NCBI RefSeq assembly: GCF_001659605.2
Contig: NC_035164.2
Coordinates: forward strand, 8,233,038-8,297,037
DNA length: 64,000 nucleotides
From: Manihot esculenta
Lineage: Eukaryota; Streptophyta; Magnoliopsida; Malpighiales; Euphorbiaceae
Reading direction: 5' to 3'
Positions 46,001 to 59,000 of the stretch are shown one piece after another. Made by a program: the position numbers and the translations under genes. Below the pieces are notes generated by a model, which worked only from the letters and a program-made list of their open reading frames with translations, searched no databases and was not told where the DNA came from. Position 1 is the first letter of the stretch; every line of letters begins with the position of its first letter.

Positions 46001-49000
46001 ACGTGGATCAAATTCATCAGCCACCTCGACTTCCTGGCCTGCAGGAGTTACAGTTGCAGTCAAAATGGTAGTTGCTTGAGTTGGATTATTGCTTGCAGAT
46101 GGAGAAGCAGCTTTGGCTGCAGGTGGAGAGGAAGCTCTTGGTGCTGCTGGAGAAGAAACTCCTGGAGCAGATGCAGCTGAAGTTTCTCCATTCCTACAAA
46201 ATTCATCAAATTAAGGAACATGATGAAACATAGAATTCCACTGCATGTACAAAGTTTAATACCTTTCATTGTAACCAGGGCTCCGGGATTCACTTAATGC
46301 TTCCTGGTAACTAGGAGGAGCAATATTTTGTTCAGAAAATTTTTGCTCATGCTGCCTGGCAATACTGACACAGTCAATTTAGCCTAACACCGTTTACCAA
46401 CTTAACTACAACACACCAGCAAGTTAAGAATGCATCCATTGTAACTTACCTTCCATCATGAGGTTGACCATCAACTCTGGCACCACTACCACTGCAAAAA
46501 CACAAGGCAAAAAGGTAAATTATTTTTCCAAGTACTGGTATGATAATACACGTTCAACATTTGTTAACAAGAGAGAATAGAAGCTCATGGGCCAGCATAT
46601 TGATATTTTGGACATCCTATTAACACACCAGTGTATTCTCCTCAAAGTCGCTCCTCTCTCACATACTGCATTGAGGCAGTCAGACTTCTTCATTGTTCAT
46701 AATAACTTCTTAAAAAATATGCCTTTATTTAGTGAATAAGCTTTTATCTACTGTGTCACCTTTGTTTTTGCTGTGAACATGTTCAAATAATAACAATATT
46801 AACTTGAGCAACAAATCAACATGACATATTAATCTCCAAATTACAGCAAGCACGTGCTATAAATAATAATCAATCCTACATCTCCAACCATTAAACCCAA
46901 TTTTGATCTATCACTATATTTCAGTTTGTCTAGTTATTTTTATCTAAAAATCATTCATTCTAAATGTTTTGTTTCTCATCAACTTCTTGAAACTTTCATA
47001 TGCAACTCAAAAGGCTTTATAATATCATCTATATATCACTATGAGACAATCCTTCACAGAATTAAAAAATAATAATATTAATAATAAAAATAAACATTAC
47101 ACAGAATCAATAAATGGATGCACCAAATATCCATTTATTCCTTTAATGTAGCACCTTTTTAATGCATGAATTCATGTCAATGTAAATAGTCTCCATTTAG
47201 ACTTTCTAAATAGAACATTCATTATTGTGCAATTCCATATTTGACAAGTTTCTCCCTTTCCTCAAATTATAATGAAAGAAAAGAAATGAAAAAATATTTA
47301 AAAAGTATAACAAGACACAAAAGTATTTAGCTTCTCCAAATAGCAAATATCCATCATTAAGAATCAGTAAATAGTTCAGAGTTTGCTTTTACAGTGAACT
47401 TGAATTATGAAGAGACTCATAAAAATAAATAGTTCTTTAGCAGAGAATAGTCACAATACCGAGATGAAGATTGACTATCATCATCATAACCACGGTCTCT
47501 ATCAGAACTCCTGCTTCTTGAGCCATAATCATCAACGCTTTGACTTCTTCCCCGGTAATCATCGTCCCTGTATCCATCTCTACTGTAGCGTTCTTCATAA
47601 TCTCTGCCATTACGATCTCCATCACGACTATACGAGTCCCCATATCTACCATATCTATCATCATCCCTGTAGTTGTATTCTCCATCTTTCCCGGAGCCAT
47701 ATCCATTTCTATCTTCATCCCGACTTCCATATCGGCCTTCATAACGGTCATTGTCATTTCTGTCACCATATCCTCCAGCACTTGAATAGGAACTGGGTCT
47801 ATACATTCCACCAGCTGATGTGCTGCGAAACCTATAATAATTTCAACAGTTATAATCCCAAACAAAGAAATTCTCTTGGAAGTGCTATGTTTCCACTCAA
47901 TTATATCCTTTTGTACTTTACAGAAGAAAAAATGTTGTAAAACACACTATAATGCATTACGAATCAAATTTCAAATGCCATATAGAGCAGAATTAAGCAA
48001 CTGTGTTGGTGGTGCAAGCAACCAATAAAAGGAATTCAAAAGAAAATAAGACAAGAGAAATAAACATGAAAGTTTTAGGTCAACTTGGTTCAAGCAAACT
48101 CACTTGTCCCGGTTAGCAGCAGCCTTTTGTCTAACTTCAATTATCCTTTCTTTATCATTCACCAGGACCACAAGACTTTGAGATTTCTTCCGGACATTGC
48201 TACCTTGGTCCCTTCCACTAGAATCAATATACTGGAAATCCGACAATGTCTAAAACAGAGGAGAAGAAATAAATTATTGTGGCTAATCCAAAGTTACCAA
48301 GCATATGTACCAACAATTTAGTTCTCAAGGCATTCAAGAATAAAAAAGTTACCGATATTTGATATGCATGTTCTCTTATCTCATCTATGACACGCTCTGA
48401 TCCATTGGCAACAAGATATTCCAATACGGTCAAAGCCTAAAGCCAGGCACAAGAATTCAGTTATCTGTTACAATGCAATGCTGAAAAGAGAAGTGCAGAT
48501 TCCAATTATAGAATGTCAATGAAATTTTATGACATGCATCATTCCAACATAAAAGTGAATAGCTCACAACACAAATAACAAATCACCTCAAGGGGTTCAC
48601 AGATAGCACAGTTAGACCATTCACATTTCACAGAAGGCAACAAATTACAAGCATATTAGACTGCCTGAAACAAAAATACAAAATCAATAAAGACCTTGTA
48701 GACATGCCGCCAGTTCTTGCCAGTATCATTTATCCGCTTCCAGATTACCGCCATGATCATCTGGTATTCATGACTGCATTGGATATTTAAAAATTAATTT
48801 ATCTTTAATGCATACATATTGAAAAGTATCTGCAGAGTAATTAGTCAATCTTACTAATTTCTAGTAGCCTGTGCAATTTCTGCAAGGAGAGTTCCATGAG
48901 GACCCCAGGGCTCATTGCTAGTTGCATCAAGTATCTGAAAGGAAAAAAAGAAGAGTCAAATTTTTGTAAAAGCTCTTGCACCAAGGCACATGGTATTGCA

Positions 49001-49412
49001 CATGAAGACAATTTAAAATCCATCTAAACAACAATAATTTCAAAATCCTCAAATGAATGGAGAACTTGCAAGAAAGTAAAAAGAAATATTACCTTCTGTT
49101 CTATTCCAGGAACTTTAAGCACCTTCTTATTAACCTCTCTTTTACTGCAACACAGTTAAGGTGAAACTATCAGACAACTAAGGTTCCATAATGCACAAAC
49201 TAGTAACAAAAGCTTTGCCTAAGGTTAAACAGGTTAGAGTTTTACAACGTCCTGTACCAGTATGAATCATCCTGATACACACCTCAATTTTATTGAAAAC
49301 CAGCTTCTAAAGATAAATGAGGAGATGCTAGTTATTTACCTCCCCTACGTAAATACAGAAATAAACATCATACTTACATGTCCCTAACAGTTTGATCAAA
49401 GACCTTCTTCAT
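40036..49412 (-). CDS. EPSIN: Epsin (ENTH-domain clathrin adaptor), EPSIN2/3-like, 13 coding exons
   Basis: Membrane-bending clathrin adaptor that binds phosphoinositides through its ENTH domain and acts in vesicle budding at the TGN, vacuolar route or plasma membrane. Coding exons by hand: 49412-49378, 49144-49093, 48934-48855, 48773-48695, 48436-48353, 48249-48104, 47831-47460, 46491-46450, 46364-46263, 46193-45988, 42986-42772, 41737-40585, 40484-40036. The sum is 3015 nt, closing to 1004 aa. ENTH spans residues about 12-150 ([38 protein letters not shown]). An Arg/Asp/Tyr/Ser/Gly-rich segment follows (about 165-285), then a Pro/Ala/Ser linker. DPF/NPF adaptor motifs are at 472-485 (EDPFGDNPF), then six to seven FN-x-GN repeats (about 620-800) and a Met/Gly-rich tail. 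The donor of the fourth exon is a weak GTCTTT. The start ATG fits the conserved family N-terminus MKKVF. Confidence 0.95.
40542..40567. repeat. (CA)n microsatellite in the last epsin intron
   Basis: Thirteen CA dinucleotides; on the gene strand (GT)n, starting about 18 nt after the GTGAGT donor of the penultimate exon in a 100-nt intron (40485-40584). Confidence 0.95.
44470..45290. repeat. Possible transposon remnant in the 3-kb epsin intron
   Basis: The largest intron (42987-45987) holds a segment starting 'ttaaaggtgcaatgcacagtaaggcaca' in two halves and ending with 'tatgccttggttgcacc' and 'accttgcatgccttag'. The end, reverse-complemented (ctaaggcatgcaaggtg), resembles the start. Such GGTGCA/AGGC-type inverted ends occur in plant MULE/MITE-like repeats. 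Limits and class are uncertain. Confidence 0.35.
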
Positions 49413-50530
49413 TGTAAGAAGCAGGGATATATATTAGCAGTGTGAATCTTCAATTCCAAGTCTCCTCTTATGCACTGTTCAAGATCGAACATAACTTATT
49501 AAATTTCTGCTATAAGAATGAGTTAAACTATGATGTAAATCAGCAGGAAAAGAAATCAAGCTACAAGAGAAACAGTCCAGTGATATACCAACAATTGCTC
49601 AACCTTCCCAAAGATTACCTTTTCAGAATCAAGTTTTCCTAAAACTAAAAGAAAAAAAAGAAGTACGGGCAAATTGCAAATGAATGTTGAGATGACAAGA
49701 AAATGAAGGAAAAGTACAAAATAGTTACAAAATCAAACCTCAACAAGAAGTAAACTAATAAAGAAATTTAACTGCAGAATAAAGTCATATGCCTGAAAAC
49801 CTTGTATGAAGCTTAATAGAAGTAAAAATACAACACTATGAACATCACCTGATCCAAATAAACTGAATTCACCCCTAATTCCACATCAAATAGATACAAT
49901 CCAAAAAAAGGGGGAAAAATAGAAATTAAGCAATCAAATTTTTTATGTAAGAGCAATCTGTAACAGATCAATCACCAACCCAAAAGTTAAAATCATGTTG
50001 TTTTTTCAATTAAGGTTGAATTTTCACAGAAACAAATAAAAGGAATAAACATATTGCATTCATTAAATCTAACATGAGATCCTTTATAAGGACCAAAAGA
50101 AAGAAGAGAAACAAAAACTCAAAACCCACCAACCTATGAAAGAACACTGAAGGTTCAACATCAAAAACACAATTCAAGGCGTAAATTAGAGAACCAACAA
50201 CCTAGATAAATCAGAGCTGGGGTTTGGCTTCCTCCACCAAACAGCCAAGAAAAAAAAAGGCAGAAAGAGGGGAAAACAATCAATAAACTTCATACACAGT
50301 GTGAATATAGATCTGCAAAAGGAAAGAAAGAAAACAAACCCAGATCCAGTGAATCAAAATTGAAGCTGAAAAGGCAAAGCCCAGATCTGACAGTGCTGTG
50401 GTGTAATTCGGGGGCAGTGACCAGTCTGAGAAAGGGGGCTGAACAAAAATAGAAAATTTGAGAGGGATGAAAGTACTGAAAGGAATTAGAGAAGAGCGCG
50501 TAATTGCTCCTAAAATGGCTATAATAATAA
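49413..50530 (-). promoter_or_regulatory. Epsin 5' UTR with leader intron, and promoter side
   Basis: The start codon sits in a small exon beginning about 18-40 nt upstream of it. A likely first noncoding exon lies at about 50341-50480, whose donor reads CTGG|GTTTGTTTTC at 50340, giving a leader intron of about 0.9 kb. Long 5' UTR introns are common in plant trafficking genes. The transcription start itself cannot be fixed. Confidence 0.45.
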
Positions 50531-52880
50531 TAAATGATAATTAATATTATTATTAATATTAATTAATACACATCCAAATAAAAAAAAATATGGTGGATTA
50601 AATTTTTAACAAATTTATTAATTTATTTTTATTTTCAAATTAATATAATTTATAAAATTTTAAAATTTAATTTATTAGTCATTTTTATTAAAAATTATTG
50701 TTAATTTTTTAAATTTTCATATTATTTAATATTTTTAATAAAATTTAAAATAAGTTAAATAATATTTTTTTGTTAAGGAGATAGATATATTTTAGTTAAG
50801 TGTTTTTAAAATAAAAATAAATTAATTAGTTTATTAAAAGTATAAGAATTTAATAATAATTTTTCCATAAAAAAAGAAAAATACCCAGAGGGAGAAAGGA
50901 TGAAGAGATGCTAACGTGGCTGATGGGTTGGGAGGTAGCTGTGTAGGTGTTGGTGCTGTCGGGTTCGGTGTTTTCTTTTAATTTTTTAATTCTCTCTTTT
51001 TCTTATTTTACATGAGAAAAAAAAAGGAATATTACTTTTTTATATATATATTAAAAATGACAGCTCAACTTACGCTCAGCAAATTGGAATTAAGAAGATT
51101 TGAATTATCTTCCTATTAAAAAAATGAATTAGCTTAATTTTATATTTTCATAAAAGAATTAGCTTAATTTTTTTATGAAAATAAATTTGTAAATATTAAA
51201 TTAAATATTTTACATTTAAAACTAGATTTTAAATTCTATAATTATTAAAATTATTTTACACAATAATAAACTGATTCAATACAAATAAAATTTACTTTTA
51301 ATTTTGTGAATTGATATTTTATTATAATTATCTATGAATTTTAAAAATTTTCTTTTTTTTCCTACATAAAAATTATTTCTTGCAAATTGAATTTTTTGAA
51401 AAGTAGTGATTTTGAACCAAACAAAGGTTAGCTCAAAATATTTTCCTTGAAAAAAAAATTTGATATAGTTACATCCAGACTGAAATCAGTCTTGAAGAGA
51501 AAGACAGACCCAAAATTCATTAAAATTCACTGAACAGACCGACCCATCAATACATTATTCAATCCGTGACTAAAATAAATCGGCTGACCGAGAATCTAAA
51601 TCGGTCAAAAAATAACTTAGTTCGTTAAATGTGATGCGGAGTAGGAGAGTAGACACAGCTATCCCGCGATCCTATCAGCACGGACGCCGAAAAGTAATTA
51701 AATGGCCGCTGACGAGGATGAGCAGACAGGTACACCCGTACATACGGCTGTGTGACAAAAACAGATGTCACCGTAACAAAATGGTAGTTATACATCACTA
51801 AAAAACAAGAAAAAAATAAATAAAAGAAAAAAACGTGACATCTCCGTATCAAGTTTAAACACACTTAAAAACACTATTTTCTCTGAATATCAGAATATCA
51901 AATATTATTTAATTAAAATTACCTACAAACCTTTAATATTACATAAAAATAAAATTACAATTCTTGACAATTAAGTAAATATATTAGGAGAGAAATTTTA
52001 TTTTTCCTCCATTATAGTAAAGTAACCAAACTATAGAAAAGAAAATTAAATTCTCTTCTTTTTATTCTCTCTCTTAATTTCTCCTCATTAACTTGTTAGC
52101 ATTTCCACCATAATTATTGAATCCAAACAAATCATAACTTAATTAGAAAGCCTTACTAAAAAGAGCCATCATTATCGATAAAACCTTCAAGAGGAAATAA
52201 GAGAGAGAACAAAGAGGTGCATTTCTGTGAAGTATAAAGAGTGCATGGGAAGAAATTGTTTGGTTGAGAAAGAAATAGCATGTTAAGTAATTGATAGGTC
52301 TTGATGGAGATTCACTACCAATAAAAATTATTTAAATTCGTAGGCATAAATAAAAAAAAGTTAGCAAAAATAAATATTCAATACAGCAATTAGATATTAA
52401 TTTTTATTACCGATTTAGTGGCAAATTTTAATTTTAATACAAATATATACTGAATGGTTAAAAGTCTAATATAAAATAATAAAAAGTTTGGCTAAATCAA
52501 AATATTTTTTAATAAAAATATTAAATATTTTAATAATAATATTAATTTTTTGTTTTGAAATTAATTGCTTAATTTATTTTTAAAATTTGAAAAGCTCATC
52601 TAACCAAAAAGCCTCTTTAATTTTACTTTTTATCCGATTTATTTTTTCTTTTAATTTTTAAACTATATGATATATAATTATTACAACTAATAATTGATAT
52701 TTATGCACAGCCAATGAATAAAATTATTTTATATATAAAAATTAGAAAAATAATATACACTCACCATTATATTGTACATTAATTAATTAAATTAATTATA
52801 GGATACTTTATTAATTGAATATGCGGCGATATATTTTATCATGGTTTTCTATGCATGAGATTGCTTCTTCTTATAGATGT
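50531..52880. other. AT-rich spacer with one GC-richer island
   Basis: No gene is supported. The island at about 51640-51800 is clearly GC-richer than its surroundings. A minus-strand 79-codon frame there (51625-51864) contains a hydrophobic start but no recognisable motif. It might be an old LTR or repeat fragment. Confidence 0.45.
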
Positions 52881-53449
52881 TTAGGCTCACCAGTGTTGTT
52901 GGGATGATCGCATCAACAAGCTTTGGCAACAGTGGTGAATTAATTTGGATAAGTTAGCAACACTCGTGTAGTCCGAAGTTCAACGGTGGTTTGGGCTTTA
53001 AGGATTTTGAAAATTTTAATTTGGCTTGTTTGGCAGTGCCGGAAACTTATTCATAATCCATCCAATTTATGGATTAGAGTTTTGAAAAGTTTGTATTTCC
53101 CACGTTCTTCATATTGGAAGGTTAGAGGTAAGCGGAATAGCTCCTGGATTTGGCTGAGTCTTTTAGTCGGTAGGAAGGTGTTGCGCTAGTGTGTACATAT
53201 AAACATTGGTGATGGCAGAGCTACTCGCATTTGGTTTGACCCTTGGTTGCCTCAGTTTGACAGTTCTTTGTTGCAGCGATCTCCTCAATGCCCAGATGAT
53301 GTTCGTCTAGTGTCGGATTTAATAAATCATAATATCCTTGATTGGAACTATCAACTTATATTTCGCTTTTTTTGTGACAACAGGCTACATCAGTTTTATC
53401 AGTTATAGTCCAATATAGTATTCGTTATGGGTATAAACTTTTAATGCAT
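52881..53449 (+). pseudogene. LINE (non-LTR retrotransposon) fragment, part 1
   Basis: Decayed plant LINE downstream of the RT domain. Readable blocks are GGLGFKDFENFNLA near 52990, then CRKLIHNPSNLWIRVLKSLY and SSWIWLSLLVGRKVL (53030-53189), and after a stop INIGDGRATRIWFDPWLPQF at about 53200. It breaks at 53449, where the chromovirus inserted, and resumes at 63443. Confidence 0.85.
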
Positions 53450-53628
53450 TGTAATACCCGGCTAGACTCCAGTATCGGAATTCCTACCGTCCGGTAGAAT
53501 CTCGGATGTCGAAAGCCTCTAGTAGGGTAGAAACATGTTTTCATAAAATGTTTTAAGGTATTTCATGGTTTTAAGTAAAATGGAAATGAGTTTTTACATA
53601 AAAAAGAGCCTTGGAGAAAAACTCAGGT

Positions 53629-53790
53629 TCGGCCGCCGAACCTCAAGTTCGGCCGCCGAACATGCAGGCCTTCGGGAGCGCCTTTAGGCCCCCGAAAGCA
53701 TAAGTGAGGAAAGTCCAGGTTCGGCCGCCGAACCTCAAGTTCGGCCACCGAACATGGCATGCATGCGGAGGCACGTTTGGCCCCCGAACG
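53629..53790. repeat. Near-palindromic ttcggccgccgaa cluster in LTR U3
   Basis: Four copies or close variants of ttcggc(c/a)(g)ccgaa, plus a cccccgaa(c/a) pair, lie just upstream of the TATA box. Each copy is a near-perfect inverted repeat, rich in CpG and CHG sites. The same cluster is at 61300-61460 in the other LTR. Confidence 0.85.
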
Positions 53791-54347
53791 TGGCCTGGCC
53801 AGCCACTATAAAAGGGTCCCTTAGCCGAAAACGGGCGAGCTTTTTCCCCATTTCCGGCCCAGGTGAGCTCTCCGCCGTTCCTCACCGATCTTGAGTTCTT
53901 TCCTTCCAATCTTACTCGATTTTCATGAGTTTTTAACTTGTTTTGAAGATTTTCAAGCTTTGAGCAAAGTTTTGGAGCTTTGAGGTTCAAGAACTCAAAA
54001 ATCTCCCACCTCCGAGTTTAGGACGTCTCTCTCCCGATCTTCGAGAGGTAAGAGCCGATCTTAAGCTCATTTCATATTTAAAGTAAGTTTTATGCAAGAT
54101 CTATGGGGTAGAATGCATGTTTAGCTCATAGTTAGGTTTATGGGTTTTATATGTGTTTATGATCAATGTGAGTTATTGGATGTGTTGTAGTTGGGGTTTT
54201 TGATGGTTTGATGCCCCTAGGAACTTGTATGTTGCTTGTGAATGATTGAGAATATTGTAGAATAGGTTTATGCATGATTGGATAGTTTTGGAGGCAATTG
54301 TGCATAGAAGAGCTGAGTTTCTGCCATTCTGGGAGAAACCAGGTTCG

Positions 54348-54575
54348 GCAGCCGAAGGAACTTTCGGCCGCCGAACCCTCTTGTGGAGGCAGCATTCGGC
54401 TGCCGAAACTTGCTCCCGAAAGAGGACTTTCGTCTCTGTCTGGGAGTTTCGGCCGCCGAAAGTGCCGCCGAACATGCATGAGTTTCGCCTCTGTCTGGGA
54501 GTTTCGGCCGCCGAACCTGCCTGACTTTCGGCTCTGGAGAGACTTTCGACCGCCGAACCTGCCGCCGAAAGTGCC
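54348..54575. repeat. Second ttcggccgccgaa cluster, downstream of the LTR TATA box
   Basis: About ten copies or variants of ttcgg(c/a)(c/a)gccgaa, and ccgccgaa halves, in 230 bp of the transcribed part of the LTR. The corresponding region in the other LTR is 62018-62250, which has one extra unit. Confidence 0.85.
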
Positions 54576-54983
54576 CTGTCCAGCCCTCTCTTGCATGTTT
54601 TTCTATGATTGTTCCATGATGTTTTAGGGGGTTTTTGGGGAGTAGTTTAGAGTTATGTTCATGTTTGTTTGGTCCCTCATTTGAGTCCACCTGTGTAGGT
54701 TCGGACCCGAGGAACCGAGGACCCCAGCAGTGAGTCAGCTGCTCCAGTGTCTGGTCAGAGCTACCCAGAGGTGAGTGGAATAGCTTATTATGTTTTAAAG
54801 CAAATAATGGACTTTCAGCATGTTTCACGCATCATGAATGCCATGAGATGTACTAGGTTGTTGCATTAGAATTCACGAATATGTTGCATTGCATACTTTA
54901 TTGTTGATTGATGTGGATGAACGTTGGATGATCCAAAGCCCTCGATCTATGATATGACGATGTGATATGTACGGTACAGAATG

Positions 54984-55136
54984 TAAGACCAGTGGGACCC
55001 ATTCTACGTTCGCTGGCACTATGTAAGAGAAAGACCAGGACCCATTCTACGTTCTGGCACAGTTGGACACTGTTATGTTATGTTATGTTATGTAAGGGAA
55101 AGACCAGGACCCATTCTACGTTCTGGCACAGTTGGA
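54984..55136 (+). repeat. Tandem 'agaccaggacccattctacg' units in the LTR
   Basis: Three spaced units of the type agacca(g)g(t)gggacccattctacgttc...tggca, the last two separated by a 'ttatg' pentamer run. The left LTR has one more ttatg than the right (62654-62815). Confidence 0.85.
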
Positions 55137-55762
55137 CCATGTAGAGGGCTTTTGGTGACAAGTTCATCCTTGATGTGATTAGCTGTGATGTGATGCATTC
55201 CATGATGCCATATAATTTAAATGTTTTTATTATTCTGCTCACTGGGCTCTAGTAGCTCACCCCTCTCCCATTTTCCCCAGGATTGCAGGTACAGGGTAGA
55301 CCAGGAGGTTTGCAAGAGTAAGGAAGTCATGTGAATGTAATAGATAGTGTGGACATGATAAATGTATTAATGTTATGTAAAAGTACAGTTTTAAGTATGT
55401 AATGACTTTGAGGATTAGAGGTTGTGCTTGACCTATGTATAAGATATCCCTTTTAATACATGATCTTAAATATTTTATGATGAGTATGCAAACCAACTCA
55501 ACGTATGATGTATCGCCCATTGGGGCATTGTTGAGATCCCACAGAGGGGTTATGATTATGTTTATGATATGTTCAGTGCATGCACAGGTTGAGTTTGGTG
55601 TTTGAACAAAAGAAAAGTTTTAATTTTTATGTATTTTCTTGATCATGTATGGGATTAAACAGGTTTTCAGATAGCATGTCAGGCTTGCTACGGGTCCCGG
55701 CGGCCTTAAGCCGACCTGGATCCTAGCGCCGGTAGCGGTCCGATTTTCGGGTCGTTACAGAA

Positions 55763-55776
55763 TGGTATCAGAGCCC
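55763..55776 (+). other. Primer-binding site of the chromovirus
   Basis: TGGTATCAGAGCCC, complementary to the 3' end of plant initiator tRNA-Met, three bases downstream of the 5' LTR. Confidence 0.92.
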
Positions 55777-56030
55777 TAGGTTCATAGGATCGGACCTAGA
55801 GTGTCGGGCTCATAGATGTTATAGAAGGTCAAGCACAATAGGAAAGATCATGTCCACTAGGATAGGATGTGGAGTCCTGTCTTGTATGATGATGTGAAAT
55901 GCCATGATTATATACATGTGCATTGATGCTATGATTTGAATGATGTATATGTGATGAGGGTTCATGTGTGCCCACATGAACCATATGATGCTAATGTTTG
56001 TGTGATGTGTACTGTTTTTCAGAAAACAGG

Positions 56031-59000
56031 ATGAGAGGAACTCGTCGATCTGCACGATTGACTGGAGTGCCACCTGAGGATGAGGGCACGAGCGCCCGTC
56101 CTCCTACATTGCCTAGAGCAATGTCTTGTAGAGCAAACAGAGAAAGAGTGTCAAGGGACCCTAGAAGGTCTTTTGATGCTAGCAGAAGGTGGACAGACAG
56201 AGGAGGAAGTTCTTCAGATGTGAGGGAGGTTATGGAAGAGGATCAGAGAAGGGATGGGAATTTGGATGTTAGCATGGAGGAAGAAGGGACAGGGGAGTCT
56301 CAGGGAGGCGTTCAGGCCTCGGGGTATGGTTTTCCACCCCATTATCCACCCTTCCCACAGGGTTCAGGGTATCCGATGGGAGGCACATCGGATTATTCCA
56401 GCTTTAACCCCTACCCCACCTACATGCCTTATCCACCTTTCTATCCACCTTACACACAGTACCCAGCTTATCCACCCTCACCCTTCTATCCAAACCCGGC
56501 AAACCCGACCTCGGGGAATGCTGCACCCCCACCTCCACCACCTACAGAACCAGCAGCCCCAGTTACTCAACCTCCCAGACCTAGCTCAGCCAGTGGGAGC
56601 AAGGTAAAGATGACAGATTACCTTAAGTTGGATGCTCCCAAATACAAGTCAGGGGATGACCCCTTTGAGTATCTGAGAGTAGTGAAGACAATAACTGATG
56701 AGCTAGGGGCGGATGATAGCAGGGCCATTCAGATGGCAGGGTTCACCTTAAAGTGCAAGAAGGCACGGGAATGGTTCAAGTGTTATGTGGACCCGAGACT
56801 AGACGGCATGACATGGGAAGAATTTGCAAATGAGTTCGCTGGATGGGCTTTTCCAGACAGTTCCAGAGAACTGAAGATGATTGAGTTTGAGCAACTGAGG
56901 CAGACAAAGCACATGAGTGTAGAGGAGTTCACAGATAAATTCTTGGAGCTATTGCCTTTTTCAGGGCAAGCTCTAGATACAGATACGAAGAAAGCCAAGA
57001 GGTATGTCATGAAGCTGCATTCTAGGTACCCCTCGTTGATTCAGTCAGTTGAGAGGGAAAGTTTCCACACTGTGGTGGATATGGCTCGAAGGATGGAGGC
57101 GAGTGCTATAGTTGAGGGGTCAGTGAAGCAGTCAGTGACCCAGTCTTCAGGGGTTAAGACCCCAGGCAGAGGAGGGCCAGGTCTCTCTTCTCAGAGCTCA
57201 AGTAAGAAGAGGTGGGATAACACCACCAAGAAGCCGAAAAAGAATAAGTTTTGGAATAAGTTGAAATCCGGTCTGGGATTTGGCGGTGGCTCGAGCTCAG
57301 GTTCAGACGGTATAGAATGCCAGAGATGTGGAAGGCCGCACAGGGGAGTGTGTCGAGCTGGGACTAATACATGTTTCAGATGTGGACAGGAGGGACACAT
57401 GGCTCGGGAGTGTCCTAGAGCACCTTTTATGGGCCAGCCCCAGCAGACAGCTTCGGGTAGTGTGGCACAGCCAGCAGCTCCAGCCACAACTCAGGGCAGT
57501 GGCAGAGGTAGAGGGAGAGGGGCAGCCTCTTCTTCTGGTTCCCGAGGTGAAGGTCCATCAGCTCCAGCCAGGATCTTCACCATGACTCAGCAGGAGGCTA
57601 ACACATCCAACACCGTGGTGTCAGGTAATCTCGTCATTGGGTGTTCTGATGTGTATGCATTAATGGACCCGGGTGCATCTCATTCATTTATTGCTCCGAG
57701 AGCCGTCGAGAGGTTGGGTCTGATAGTCTCTGGGTTAGAGTGTCCCCTATGGGTCAGTGGACCCAAGTGTGACCCGTCAGTGGCAGTGTCAGTCTGCCAG
57801 TTCAGTCCAGTTTTTGTTGAGGGAAGATGCCTCTCCGCCGACCTTGTGGTTCTAGATTTGACAGACTTTGACGTCATTCTAGGGATGGATTGGCTATCTA
57901 CCCATGGTGCTACCTTGGACTGCAGGGACAAGGTAGTCAGGTTCAAAGATCAGAACGGGTCAGAGGTCATCTTCAGAGGAGACAAGAGGGGTACATCTAG
58001 AGGTATGATATCAGCTCTTCAGGCTCGCAGGTTGCTTAGGAAGGGATGTCAGGGGTATTTGGCTCATGTGAGAGAGCTTAGTAGTCAGGTCAGGGAGCCA
58101 GCCTCGGTGCCAGTTGTCAGAGAGTTTCAGGATGTCTTTCCAGACGAGCTTCCAGGTTTACCACATGCTAGGGAGATAGAGTTCGAGATAGAGTTGGTGC
58201 CTGGAACTAGACCGATCTCTATCCCTCCCTACAGGATGGCCCCAGCCGAGTTGAAGGAGTTGAAAGAACAGTTGCAAGAGCTGGTAGAAAAGGGCTTCAT
58301 CCGACAGAGTACCTCACCTTGGGGTGCTCCGGTCTTGTTTGTGAGGAAGAAGGATGGATCCCTTAGACTTTGTATCGACTACAGGCAGTTGAACAAAGTC
58401 ACTACCAAAAATAGGTACCCTCTGCCAAGGATCGATGATCTATTCGACCAGCTAGCAGGAGCGGGTTGTTTCTCCAAAATAGATCTAAGATCGGGGTACC
58501 ATCAGCTAAGGATAAGGAATGAAGACGTGCCAAAGACAGCTTTCTGGACCAGATATGGGCATTTTGAGTTCCTTGTGATGCCGTTCGGGTTAACCAATGC
58601 CCCTGCAGCATTCATGGATCTCATGAACAGAGTATTTAGCCAATACCTGGATCACTTTGTTATTGTCTTCATAGATGATATCTTGGTGTATTCCAGGAAC
58701 GCAGAAGAGCATGCCCATCATCTGAGGTTGGTCCTGCAGACCTTGAGGGAACATGGCTTGTATGCCAAGTTCTCTAAGTGTGAGTTCTGGCTGAGGAGCA
58801 TTTCATTCTTGGGACATGTGGTGTCAGAAAATGGTATAGAAGTAGACCCCAAGAAGGTAGAAGCTGTGGCTAACTGGCCTAGACCCACTTCAGTGACAGA
58901 GATTAGAAGTTTCTTAGGTTTAGCAGGTTACTACAGGAGGTTCGTCCAGGACTTCTCGAAAATTGCAGCTCCTCTGACCAGGTTAACTAGGAAGAATCAG

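Larger units (their letters stand above)
53450..55759 (+). repeat. 5' LTR of the chromovirus
   Basis: 2310 bp, TGTAATACCC...GTCGTTACA. A TATA box (CTATAAAAG) is at 53806-53814. It carries clusters of ttcggccgccgaa motifs at 53629-53790 and 54348-54575, and near-duplicate 'agaccaggacccattctacg' units at about 54984-55136. Confidence 0.96.

Noticed and set aside
47407..47940. 177-codon His/Tyr-rich frame on the plus strand
   Set aside because: Shadow of the Arg/Asp/Tyr-rich epsin exon 47831-47460 on the other strand, which fits the splice sites and family.
54147..54828. Long minus-strand frames rich in FGGR/RRPK or SAAE (also 61817-62511)
   Set aside because: They are antisense readings of the ttcggccgccgaa clusters in the LTRs; the repeat motif produces them in several frames and both LTRs.
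57191..57487. 98-codon minus-strand frame
   Set aside because: Shadow of the chromovirus gag/zinc-knuckle region; the sense frame has the CCHC motif.
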